In this document: piece by piece, positions 1 to 6,576 of the stretch
Layout of the letters: every line of letters begins with the position of its first letter
Numbering within the stretch: position 1 is the stretch's first letter
Assembly (NCBI GenBank): GCA_017383945.1
Contig: JAFNUQ010000072.1
Location: forward strand, 1 to 11,392
Length of the DNA stretch: 11,392 nucleotides
Source: Bacteroidales bacterium
GTDB lineage: Bacteria > Bacteroidota > Bacteroidia > Bacteroidales > UBA932
Direction: 5' to 3'
Program-made: the position numbers and the translations under genes
Notes under the pieces: model-generated
Databases searched by the model: none
Told to the model about the DNA's origin: nothing
The model's input: only the letters and a program-made list of their open reading frames with translations

Positions 1-1
1 A

Positions 2-142
2 AGCAGAGACAGTGCCGTCGGTAGAGCCGTTATCCACCACAAGCACATCGCATGGGTGCGAAGAGGCCTCAAGACTTGAGAAGCACTTCTGCAACCACGG
101 CATCGCATTATATGTAACGACGACTACAAGGACTCTAGGCAT
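2..142 (-). CDS. GT2 family glycosyltransferase, N-terminal fragment (runs off the window)
   Basis: The first 47 residues of a family 2 glycosyltransferase (GT-A fold, nucleotide-sugar dependent), cut by the left edge of the window. It begins MPRVLVVVVTYNAMPWL, the hydrophobic first strand and TYN motif of GT2 enzymes, and reaches VVDNGSTDGT at residues 36-45, the nucleotide-binding segment typical of the family. The ATG at 142-140 overlaps the stop of the upstream GT2 gene by eight bases, so the two are translationally coupled and probably act on the same glycan. Sugar donor and acceptor cannot be told from the fragment. The enzyme would be cytoplasmic or on the inner membrane face. The family call is firm; anything finer is not. 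Confidence 0.9.
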   Translation of the reverse strand, partial: MPRVLVVVVTYNAMPWLQKCFSSLEASSHPCDVLVVDNGSTDGTVSA

Positions 143-1103
143 TGCGCAAACGATTATAATACTTGATAAACAATTGCTTAGGGCTGCGACAAGAAAGAAC
201 GGCAGCGCAGATGTGTGCAAATGTCTGCAGCTTGATTTTGTTTTCTTCGCTTCGCGCGAATGTATACCTCAGCGCAGCTTTGGCACATTTGAGTGCTTCG
301 GCAGCAAAAACACCGGCAGCTAGCAGCAGATACTTCAAGCATTTGCCTTCGCTGAAGAAAATCAATGAACCACGGACAGCCGCAGGACGCACAGCAGTGG
401 AAATTTTTGTCGCTGTCGTGCGCCAGAGGTGCACTATGGTCGCATCAGCATCCACATAGAGCTCATATCCTCTCTTGCGGGCGAGAGTCGAGAGTGCAAG
501 GTCCTCAGGGGTGAAGAAATACCTCTCGTCAAAGAAACCCAGCTCCTTGAAGACATCTGTCTTGATCAAAAAGGCAGCGCCTGTTATGTTATATGTCTGA
601 TAGACCTGATCAAAAAGCGGCGTGAGACCTTCTATATTGTTGATGGGCTCCTTATAGCAATGCCACTGCTGAAGGAAATACTTGCGTGCAGGATAGACGG
701 GACGACCGCACAACTGAAGACTGCCATCAGCGTTGAGAAGCTTAGGGGAAACTATTGCTGTGTGTTCAGGAAGTCTCTCAATATCAGCAACTAAACGTGC
801 AATAGTATCTTCTGTCATCAAAGTGTCATCGTTGAGCACAAAGCAGTATTTTCCTATTGCCTGACGCAGTGCAAGATTATTGTTTTCTGAAAAGCCGCGG
901 ACTTCGTTGCTCTCAATAAATTTTACCCAAGGATAATCCTGACGGGCCTTGGCCAGGTTTTCCTTTGAGAACAGATAGGCTACGACCAGAGTCTCCTGCG
1001 GCACAGAGCAATGCTTGCTGATGCCATCCAGACAAGGATATAGGTTATCCAGCCTGTTCATACAGACTATCACTATACTCACTATTGGACCCTGTGTTGA
1101 CAT
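135..1103 (-). CDS. GT2 family glycosyltransferase (rhamnosyltransferase-like)
   Basis: A 322-residue family 2 glycosyltransferase. The N-terminal strand is VSIVIVCMNRLDNLYPCL; RGFSENNNLALRQA lies at residues 69-82; the metal/nucleotide motif is FVLNDDT near 88-94, an NDD variant of DxD; and FDERYFFTPEDLAL around 191-204 carries the ED pair where the family places its catalytic base, followed by a VH at 224-225. This pattern resembles WbbL/rhamnosyltransferase-type GT2 enzymes, but the sugar is not proven. A short hydrophobic stretch near 256-270 may let it sit on the membrane. I chose the ATG at 1103; an in-frame TTG four codons upstream (1115) would give a longer form and is less likely. 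It lies 27 bases after rimM, behind a terminator, and overlaps the next GT2 gene by eight bases. Probable role: surface polysaccharide assembly. Confidence 0.9.
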   Translation of the reverse strand: MSTQGPIVSIVIVCMNRLDNLYPCLDGISKHCSVPQETLVVAYLFSKENLAKARQDYPWVKFIESNEVRGFSENNNLALRQAIGKYCFVLNDDTLMTEDTIARLVADIERLPEHTAIVSPKLLNADGSLQLCGRPVYPARKYFLQQWHCYKEPINNIEGLTPLFDQVYQTYNITGAAFLIKTDVFKELGFFDERYFFTPEDLALSTLARKRGYELYVDADATIVHLWRTTATKISTAVRPAAVRGSLIFFSEGKCLKYLLLAAGVFAAEALKCAKAALRYTFARSEENKIKLQTFAHICAAVLSCRSPKQLFIKYYNRLRNA

Positions 1104-1120
1104 AATTGAGTGCAAGATAC

Positions 1121-1142
1121 AAAAAAAGGGCTAAATCAGCCC
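1121..1142 (-). terminator. Intrinsic terminator at the end of rpsP-rimM
   Basis: On the minus strand a GGGCT arm (1142-1138) and an AGCCC arm (1132-1128) form a five-base-pair G/C-rich stem around a GATTT loop, followed at once by seven T residues (1127-1121). This is the classic Rho-independent layout. The rimM stop codon TAG lies across the loop and the second arm (1133-1131), so the terminator begins within the coding sequence. It should end rpsP-rimM transcription and limit read-through into the two glycosyltransferase genes. Confidence 0.85.
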
Positions 1143-1595
1143 CTCCGGAAGATCCAAGTTCAACTCTCTGCGCTCAGGATCTGCAGAAATTATGAAATCC
1201 TCGTGCAGAGGAATCAATGTATCCCCCACATAAATACAGAGATTTCCAGGGATAGGTTCAATGCCCTCAATCTCTCCTACAGGCTCACCTCTGTTAAGGA
1301 GCATCCAGCCTGTGAAGTCATCCTCATCGTCATCTTCCCATTCGCCCTCAATAAAGACATCTCTGCCCACAATCTCTTCTGCGTCTTCAAGCGTGAAAAC
1401 ATCATTGAGATGCACAATCGCCTTGGATGTACCTCTTTTCTGAAGGCTCTGAATAAAAAACGGAACCGGGAGTTCATCAAAATAGATGAATACCGGTTCC
1501 TTAAGATTAATGTCTTCGACAGCGATGTCGCGCACACTCATCAGAATGCCGCCATCGGTGCCATTGGACTTAAGAATCTTTGCAATCTGGAGCAT
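1131..1595 (-). CDS. rimM: Ribosome maturation factor RimM
   Basis: RimM, the 16S rRNA processing factor that binds ribosomal protein S19 and helps mature the 30S head. The 154-residue protein starts [16 protein letters not shown], matching the family's N-terminal IGKI.K.hG-type motif of the first beta-barrel. It ends with a PRC-barrel domain from about residue 92: GEPVGEIEGIEPIPGN, then LIPLHEDFI and the closing DLPEGLI that is characteristic of RimM. It is somewhat shorter than the roughly 170-180 residues usual elsewhere. An acidic run WEDDDEDDF (86-94) joins the two domains. Its ATG shares one base with the rpsP stop (TAATG), giving tight coupling to S16, a common pairing in bacteria. The intrinsic terminator overlaps its stop codon. 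Confidence 0.95.
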   Translation of the reverse strand: MLQIAKILKSNGTDGGILMSVRDIAVEDINLKEPVFIYFDELPVPFFIQSLQKRGTSKAIVHLNDVFTLEDAEEIVGRDVFIEGEWEDDDEDDFTGWMLLNRGEPVGEIEGIEPIPGNLCIYVGDTLIPLHEDFIISADPERRELNLDLPEGLI

Positions 1596-2122
1596 TAAGC
1601 CTCAACAGCCTCTTCTGCAGCTTCCTCAACTGGAGCCTCAGCAGCAGCCTGAGCAGCAGCAAGCTCAGCAGCCTTTGCAGCGATAGCAGCAGCGCGTGCC
1701 TCGTTTACCTTTACTTCCTCAGCCTTAGCAGCCTTCTTAGCCTCAATTGCAGAGTTCTTGATGTTTGACTTCTTAGCCTCGAGCTTTGCAGCAGCCTGTG
1801 CCTTCCAATCTGCAAACTTCTTGTCAGCCTCAGCCTGAGTGAGAGCACCCTTAGCTACACCGCCATCAAGGTGGTGACGAAGGAGAACACCCTCGTAAGA
1901 GAGGATACGACGTGCAGTGAGAGTAGGAGTAGCACCCATCTTAATCCATGCAAGAGCGCGCTCTGAATCGAGGTTGATAGTTGCAGGGTTAGTGTTTGGG
2001 TTGTAAGAGCCGATCTGCTCGATGTAACGACCATCACGTGGTGAACGTGAGTCAGCCACAACAATGTGGAAGAATGCGAAATTCTTCTTACCGTGGCGCT
2101 GGAGACGAATTTTAACAGCCAT
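1595..2122 (-). CDS. rpsP: 30S ribosomal protein S16 with a long Ala-rich C-terminal tail
   Basis: Ribosomal protein S16, a 30S body protein that binds 16S rRNA early in assembly. The core, about residues 1-85, is clear: [13 protein letters not shown], then [24 protein letters not shown] (19-42), and an [16 protein letters not shown] segment. S16 is usually 80-90 residues; here a tail of about 90 residues rich in Ala, Lys and Glu follows, ending in [14 protein letters not shown]. Such tails are a known trait of Bacteroidota S16 and are probably helical or disordered; their function is not established. Codons such as CGT, CTC, GTT and GGT suggest high expression. There is a strong promoter upstream with a leader of about 55 bases and no obvious Shine-Dalgarno site, as is usual in this phylum. 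The stop overlaps the rimM start by one base. Confidence 0.97.
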   Translation of the reverse strand: MAVKIRLQRHGKKNFAFFHIVVADSRSPRDGRYIEQIGSYNPNTNPATINLDSERALAWIKMGATPTLTARRILSYEGVLLRHHLDGGVAKGALTQAEADKKFADWKAQAAAKLEAKKSNIKNSAIEAKKAAKAEEVKVNEARAAAIAAKAAELAAAQAAAEAPVEEAAEEAVEA

Positions 2123-2157
2123 TGTGAATCTGTTTTTAAAAAGTTAAACCTATAATT

Positions 2158-2174
2158 ATTCCTTCTCGAGGAAT
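2158..2174 (-). other. Small hairpin near the 5' end of the rpsP leader
   Basis: On the minus strand ATTCCT and AGGAAT form a perfect six-base-pair stem around a five-base loop (CGAGA), starting about ten bases after the predicted transcription start. No T-run follows, so it is not an intrinsic terminator. It may protect the 5' end of the mRNA or be a simple structured leader; binding by a ribosomal protein is possible but unproven. Confidence 0.4.
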
Positions 2175-2180
2175 GGGGTG

Positions 2181-2211
2181 CAAAGGTAAGCAAAAATTAT
2201 TTATGCTGCAA
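2181..2211 (-). promoter_or_regulatory. Bacteroidota-type promoter for rpsP-rimM
   Basis: On the minus strand the -7 element is TACCTTTG (2188-2181), a full match to TAnnTTTG, followed by CACCCC. A TTGC element (2211-2208) lies 19 bases upstream, the spacing expected of the -33 box of the Bacteroidota primary sigma factor, although it differs from TTTG. The -33 box lies inside the 3' end of the upstream DUF616 gene. Transcription should begin around 2173-2177. Confidence 0.8.
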
Positions 2212-2871
2212 GTATTTGAGTCCCGGATGGTTGCGACTGCTCTGCCCCGGAGGGAGAAGGTAGTCGCGCTGCACGCCACAGCGCCTCAGACACCACATAA
2301 AACTGATCTGGTCGCGACGGCAGAAGTTGTTAATGCGCTCCCACCAAAGCTCGTCCAGAGCAATAATTTCAGGCCTGTTGTGACGACGGAAGATAATATT
2401 GTTCTCCATCAAGCCCTTGTGCTGCCTCTCTCCGTGGAGGAAAAGCCATATCCAGACTTTCAACAAGGCAAAATCTGAGATATATTTCATATCGCGGCAC
2501 TTGCGTGCTTCGGCATAGACACAGTCGCGAGTAGGGTGTGCAACGCCGCTATAGCCCACACCGGCACATTGCTTGGTGTGCAAGGCCTTATATATGCTAG
2601 CATCTGTGATTGCTATATTTCCGTCTATCCAGAGACTGACTTCATATTGGGGAAGCAGAACATGAGGATGTGTCTTGGGATAGCGCGAGAGCAACTGAGG
2701 GTCTGCAATATCTACATCCAGTTCCCTGATCTGCCAGGCTCCATCCTGCTCACAATGCTTCTCTCCCTTACCCACAAAGCAGATAAAGTCCACATCGGGA
2801 GCCACTACCGCAGGCTGCTGCAGCTTGTCGTAGGCTCCGATTATACAAGTATATATCGCTATCCTCTCCAT
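2197..2871 (-). CDS. TOD1/MUCI70 (DUF616) family glycosyltransferase-like protein
   Basis: A 224-residue protein matching the TOD1/MUCI70 glycosyltransferase-like family (formerly DUF616). Motifs in order: IYTCIIGAYDKL (6-17), DVDFICFV (26-33), a YPKTHPHVLLPQYEVSLWIDGN block (64-85) whose WIDGN is the family hallmark and probable metal/nucleotide site, AHPTRDCVYAEA (111-122), ENNIIFRRH (156-164) and RRDQISFMW (185-193). No signal peptide is seen, so it is probably cytoplasmic. In bacteria such genes often sit in capsule or O-antigen loci; plant members affect pectin, but the bacterial reaction is not established. Its start overlaps the end of the flippase/ATP-grasp gene by 13 bases, and the rpsP promoter lies across its 3' end. 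The family call is strong; donor sugar and acceptor are unknown. Confidence 0.85.
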   Translation of the reverse strand: MERIAIYTCIIGAYDKLQQPAVVAPDVDFICFVGKGEKHCEQDGAWQIRELDVDIADPQLLSRYPKTHPHVLLPQYEVSLWIDGNIAITDASIYKALHTKQCAGVGYSGVAHPTRDCVYAEARKCRDMKYISDFALLKVWIWLFLHGERQHKGLMENNIIFRRHNRPEIIALDELWWERINNFCRRDQISFMWCLRRCGVQRDYLLPPGQSSRNHPGLKYLQHK

Positions 2872-5210
2872 TTTCTCTCTGGCAATTTAATAAGGCTGCC
2901 CATCCACTCGTCTGCACTTTCCGGATCAAAAGGAACAAAGCCGCTCCAATGATAGAAAGTATATTCTCCAAAATATATCTGACCTCCCACTTCATAGAAA
3001 TCCATCCTCACGTGAGGAATGCCTTCCGAGAGCTTTGCCGCAAGGGCTTTCATCTCCTCAAATTGCTGCGGCTTGTCCGGGGTGACAGCGGCATTTGGAT
3101 GCCCGTTGCGGATATCCAGATGGCGATACTGCATATCAAAGAAATCAAATTTTGTCTCTTCAGCTGCCGCTCGCTGCGTCGCTACAAACATCACTTCAGG
3201 CTTGCCGTCAAAGCAGAAGAATTTGTAATCGTTTATCTCGCCTTGAAGCAGAGGTTCAACGATAATGCGTGGGGTGACAGACTTGTATACCCATTCGCGC
3301 ATGCGCTTATAAAAATCTCGTTTCAGCGCCGCATTGAGCTGCACTGCGGCTGCCTGCTTGTCAAAAGCAGCCTTATCATAGCAGATAATTGTGCTTCCGC
3401 TATCGTGAGTGCACTTGAGCACAAAGCTCTGTGGCAGACTGTTCCAATCGATTTCTTCCGCCTTGCTCCAGACTCCAAGAGTCGGAATAACATACTGCTC
3501 TCCTATCTTTTCTGCAACCAGACGCTTCGCCTCAACTTTGTCTACCAGCTTGTGATATAGCGGGTTACGATCATAAAGCTTGAGCCATTGGAGCTTCTCG
3601 TTATATGTCTTAGGGTGCTTCAGGTCAAGAGGCTTGCCCATCGAGCGGACAAACTGAGCCTCCAAGAACAAGCGATCCGGCATCTGGCGAAGAGGCTTGC
3701 GCAGCAGCCATGCTCTCTCTCCCGGAGTGAGGGCAATTGCAAATGTCGCCACAGCCATAGAACCCCAGGCACTGACGCAGACGAGCAGCAAGCGCAGCCA
3801 GCCTTGTGGCACAAGCAGATAGCATAGCAGCGGAAGTATATATGAAAGCGCCGTCACGAGCAGAAGCTTACCCATCACGCTTCGCATAAATTTATCAATC
3901 GGGAAGCCGGTATCTCTGCTCACAAGCACGAGTTTCTGCACAAAAACCAGCAGGTATATGCTGATAAGCACTATATAAGCCCAGACGGGCGAAGCTCCAA
4001 GCTTGTAAGAGAGCCACACACAAGGCACAACAAGCAATGAAGTCAGACCTGTAACGAGATAATATCGCTTCACGTCTCCTGTGGCCAGCTTGAGGGTGAG
4101 CAGGCTGTTTCCGGTCATACCTATCAGCAGCGACACCAGCGTGAGCACGGCAAAATCGCTTGCCTGGTCAGGAAGCGGACCAAGCCACAGAGAGAGTATC
4201 GTTTCCGCCTCAAAACTCAGCGGAATCAGGAACATCATCACCACGAGGTATGAAAACTTTGCTCCTTTGCGCACGAGTTCAAAGCAGTATTCTTTATTTC
4301 CGGCAGCCCAACTCTTGGTGATCTGAGGATTAAGGGCGGTCAGGAAGTTGGAGACAAACTGCTTTACGATATTTTCCACCTGCGCCGCAACGCCTCTTGC
4401 CGCATTGAGCACAACTCCGAAGAAACTATTTATGATGAGTTCAACGCCCTGATTGTTAAGGACGTAGGCACTAGCTCCAAGCGAAGACCATCCGGCAAAC
4501 CCACTCATTTCCTTAATGAGCGAAGGGTCAAACACCAGACGTCCTCGGCTCTCCTCGAAATGATGGCGGCAGTATGTACCATAACTCAAGCGCACGATGA
4601 GCGCAACCGCAAGCATAAGGAATGCATAAGTTGCTAGCTTGTCGTAGCTCGACAGGAGAAGAAGCACGGCAACCGTGAGCTTCAGAACTGCTTCGCCGAT
4701 GCTTATATAGGCAAATGCCGACATCTTCTCGTGGGCCACGATAGCCGCATTGTATGGAACCGACAAGAGATTGATAATCAGCACTCCCAACGAGCAATGA
4801 AGCACTGTGCGGGCGACCTCCAGACGACCTTCCGGCAGCTCCATGCGGTTATTGAGCCACCACATGCCGACTGTTTCAATCAAGACAGCGAGGATCGCGG
4901 CAAAAATGAGCTGGATTATGACTCCCGTGGAGAAGATTCTGCGAAGCTTGGATTTATCTCCCCTCTCCAACTCAAACGCCAGATAGCGGCTGATCGCATT
5001 GGATATGGATGTTGTAATGAATGTAAAGACAGTCACAACTCCACCCACGGCATTATAGACGCCATAATCGGTGATACCGAGGGTTCTGATCACCACGCGA
5101 TAGGTAAAGAGTCCTATCACCATCATCAGAAGCATACGGAAATACAGCAGGAGAGTGTTCTTTGCTATCCTTCTGCTATTTGCCGAGATATGACTTCCGT
5201 TTTGCGACAT
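2859..5210 (-). CDS. Polysaccharide flippase (MOP/Wzx-like) fused to a TupA-like ATP-grasp domain
   Basis: One 783-residue frame joining two proteins normally encoded apart. Residues about 15-495 form a multi-pass membrane protein of the MOP superfamily, Wzx/oligosaccharide-flippase type: it opens RRIAKNTLLLYFRMLLMM, includes RTLGITDYGVYNAVGG, VPYNAAIVAHEKM and NPQITKSWAAG, and has around a dozen or more hydrophobic segments. From about 510 comes a cytosolic TupA-like ATP-grasp domain: HPKTYNEKLQWLKLYDRNPLYHKLVDK-type start (532-558), FVLKCTHDSGS (596-606, ATP-binding Lys599), IIVEPLL (649-655), DYKFFCFDGKP (661-671) and RMDFYEV...IYFGEYTFYHWSG (735-757, likely Mg-binding acidic residues). 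The linker is only about 15 residues. Flippases move lipid-linked glycans across the inner membrane; TupA-like ATP-grasp proteins occur in glycan loci and probably form an amide or similar bond. The start lies two bases after ispE; the end overlaps the DUF616 gene. Confidence 0.9.
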   Translation of the reverse strand: MSQNGSHISANSRRIAKNTLLLYFRMLLMMVIGLFTYRVVIRTLGITDYGVYNAVGGVVTVFTFITTSISNAISRYLAFELERGDKSKLRRIFSTGVIIQLIFAAILAVLIETVGMWWLNNRMELPEGRLEVARTVLHCSLGVLIINLLSVPYNAAIVAHEKMSAFAYISIGEAVLKLTVAVLLLLSSYDKLATYAFLMLAVALIVRLSYGTYCRHHFEESRGRLVFDPSLIKEMSGFAGWSSLGASAYVLNNQGVELIINSFFGVVLNAARGVAAQVENIVKQFVSNFLTALNPQITKSWAAGNKEYCFELVRKGAKFSYLVVMMFLIPLSFEAETILSLWLGPLPDQASDFAVLTLVSLLIGMTGNSLLTLKLATGDVKRYYLVTGLTSLLVVPCVWLSYKLGASPVWAYIVLISIYLLVFVQKLVLVSRDTGFPIDKFMRSVMGKLLLVTALSYILPLLCYLLVPQGWLRLLLVCVSAWGSMAVATFAIALTPGERAWLLRKPLRQMPDRLFLEAQFVRSMGKPLDLKHPKTYNEKLQWLKLYDRNPLYHKLVDKVEAKRLVAEKIGEQYVIPTLGVWSKAEEIDWNSLPQSFVLKCTHDSGSTIICYDKAAFDKQAAAVQLNAALKRDFYKRMREWVYKSVTPRIIVEPLLQGEINDYKFFCFDGKPEVMFVATQRAAAEETKFDFFDMQYRHLDIRNGHPNAAVTPDKPQQFEEMKALAAKLSEGIPHVRMDFYEVGGQIYFGEYTFYHWSGFVPFDPESADEWMGSLIKLPERKWRG

Positions 5211-5212
5211 TA

Positions 5213-5983
5213 CTATTTTTCAAAGATTCCAAACACAGCGGAGCCGGAGCCTGACATACTCGCATAAACAGCACCCTGCTCATAGAAATCTGCTTTAAGT
5301 GCAGCGATTTCAGGATATAAAGGGAATACCGAATCTTCAAAATCGTTGACCAACTCTTCCTTCCACTGCTCAATCGGAAGCTCAAGAACCCCTCTCAGAG
5401 CTGCTCTTGCCGACTCTCTTCGATCTCTTGGAATCACGCCAGAGTAGGCCTCCTTGGTGCTGACTTTTACACCTCGTGGAGTTTCTACTCGGATTTCATA
5501 ATTGCTCAGGTCAATCGGGTAATCTCTGAGCACCTCGCCCCTGCCCTCTCCCAACATAGGACGATTGTAGATAAAGAACGCACAATCTGAGCCTAATCGG
5601 GCAGCATACTGTGCAAGGGTCTCATCAGATAGTTTAAGTTCATACAACTCATTGAGGGCCTTCAGGGTAAATGCCGCATCGGCAGAACCGCTTCCAAGTC
5701 CAGCACCTACAGGGGTGCGCTTGGTCAGGCGAATATGAGTCTTTGGAATGCTAAAATCAGTTTCTATGAGCTTGAGGGCACGGAAAGAAAGATCCGTTGC
5801 CGGGTCCCAATCTCCTCCTATCAGTTCAATGCTACTCTCCGGCCTGCTAGATGGAAGCACTTCCAGCTCGTCACTTAGCCCAAAATAGGGCACAAAGAGT
5901 GTCTCCAGATCGTGAAATCCGTCCGGACGTTTCCTCAGTATGCTCAGACCGAGGTTGATTTTAACATTTGGATATAGAAGCAT
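5213..5983 (-). CDS. ispE: 4-diphosphocytidyl-2-C-methyl-D-erythritol kinase IspE
   Basis: IspE, the GHMP-family kinase that phosphorylates the 2-hydroxyl of CDP-methylerythritol in the MEP route to isoprenoids. At 256 residues it is slightly shorter than the usual 280 or so. The N-terminal NVKINLGL (6-13) has catalytic-type Lys8; RPDGFHDLETLF (19-30) is the substrate motif; PVGAGLGSGSADAA (91-104) is the ATP-binding glycine loop; GSDCAFF (131-137) holds the likely catalytic Asp133; SMSGSGSAVFG (242-252) is the third GHMP motif. The true start is the ATG at 5983, which shares one base with the sufD stop (TAATG); the open frame extends to 6154, but that part lies inside sufD in another frame and does not look like a protein. 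It ends two bases before the flippase start. Its product step precedes the Fe-S enzymes IspG and IspH. Confidence 0.96.
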   Translation of the reverse strand: MLLYPNVKINLGLSILRKRPDGFHDLETLFVPYFGLSDELEVLPSSRPESSIELIGGDWDPATDLSFRALKLIETDFSIPKTHIRLTKRTPVGAGLGSGSADAAFTLKALNELYELKLSDETLAQYAARLGSDCAFFIYNRPMLGEGRGEVLRDYPIDLSNYEIRVETPRGVKVSTKEAYSGVIPRDRRESARAALRGVLELPIEQWKEELVNDFEDSVFPLYPEIAALKADFYEQGAVYASMSGSGSAVFGIFEK

Positions 5984-6576
5984 TATAGTGTTGCGTAAAT
6001 TTCTTCTTTTATCTCTTCGCTGAGGTGCTCTATCACCGGTGCAAGGAATGCAATCTTCTGGAAGCGCTCCGCATCCTCTTTGGCTACGCCTCGCGAACGC
6101 ATATAGAACAGCTGCTGAGCATTGAGTGCGCCCGAAGTGGCACCGTGGGTACACTGCACGTCATCGGCATAAATCTCCAGCTGCGGTCTGCTTTCCATCT
6201 GGGCATCCTTGCTGAGCAGAAGCGAATGCACCTGCTGGAATGCGGCTGTCTTCTGTGCATCCTGCGCCACATAGATAAGTCCTTCAAAGTTGACTTTTGC
6301 TTTGCCGCCGACAATACCCTTGAAGAGCTGGTTGCTGCTGGCGTGAGGACTTTGATGCTGCATTTGCACATTGATATTCAATCTCTCCTCTCCAGTGCAG
6401 ACAAACACTCCCTTAATCTCCGCATTTGCCTCAGGGCCAAGTAGTTGAATGTGTAAATCCACATCGGCACTCACGCCCGGAAGAGCTACAAGACTCAGCG
6501 AGATACTCTGTGATGCTTCCACACAGATGCTTGAAGGGACCTCGTCGCGACCTATGATGTATATCTTATTATCCAT
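5983..6576 (-). CDS. sufD: SufD, much shortened (C-terminal half of the family only)
   Basis: A SufB/SufD-core protein of only 197 residues, where SufD is normally about 420-450. What remains matches the C-terminal half: NQLFKGIVGGKAKVNFEGLI (82-101), VAQDAQKTAAFQQVHSLLLS (103-122), PQLEIYADDVQCTHGATSGA (131-150) and QLFYMRSRGV (155-164), then a helical tail that in the family contacts SufC. His144 in CTHGAT aligns by motif with E. coli SufD His360, needed for cluster assembly at the SufB-SufD interface. The N-terminal helical domain and much of the beta-helix are absent. The frame is open with no internal stop. I chose the ATG at 6576, overlapping sufC by eight bases; a TTG at 6588 is the alternative. 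The stop overlaps the ispE start. Position after sufC supports the call. Confidence 0.85.
   Translation of the reverse strand: MDNKIYIIGRDEVPSSICVEASQSISLSLVALPGVSADVDLHIQLLGPEANAEIKGVFVCTGEERLNINVQMQHQSPHASSNQLFKGIVGGKAKVNFEGLIYVAQDAQKTAAFQQVHSLLLSKDAQMESRPQLEIYADDVQCTHGATSGALNAQQLFYMRSRGVAKEDAERFQKIAFLAPVIEHLSEEIKEEIYATL

Noticed and set aside
1104-1115. TTG at 1115 as the GT2 gene start
   Set aside because: It adds only four residues and is a rare start codon in this phylum; the ATG at 1103 is the simpler choice.
1104-1120. Possible promoter (TATCTTGC on the minus strand) for the first GT2 gene
   Set aside because: It differs from TAnnTTTG at two key positions, has no -33 element at the right distance, and would leave almost no leader.
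1110-1598. A 162-codon plus-strand open frame opposite rimM
   Set aside because: It mirrors rimM almost exactly, resembles no protein family, and the minus-strand reading is clearly RimM.
1600-1850. Triplet-like GCA/GCT repetition in the rpsP 3' region as a DNA repeat
   Set aside because: It reflects the Ala-rich S16 tail in the coding frame and is not a regular tandem repeat.
2949-3560. A 203-codon plus-strand open frame opposite the ATP-grasp domain
   Set aside because: It is antisense to a region with strong ATP-grasp motifs; its composition looks like the complement of a coding strand and no domain is recognisable.
4731-5267. A 178-codon plus-strand open frame opposite the flippase
   Set aside because: It is rich in His, Arg and Asp, as expected from the complement of a membrane protein gene, with no recognisable motif or start signals.
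5984-6154. N-terminal extension of IspE of 57 codons
   Set aside because: The open frame continues upstream of the true IspE start, but this part is Arg/Cys-rich, lies wholly inside sufD in another frame, and precedes an ATG that begins the canonical IspE N-terminus and overlaps the sufD stop.
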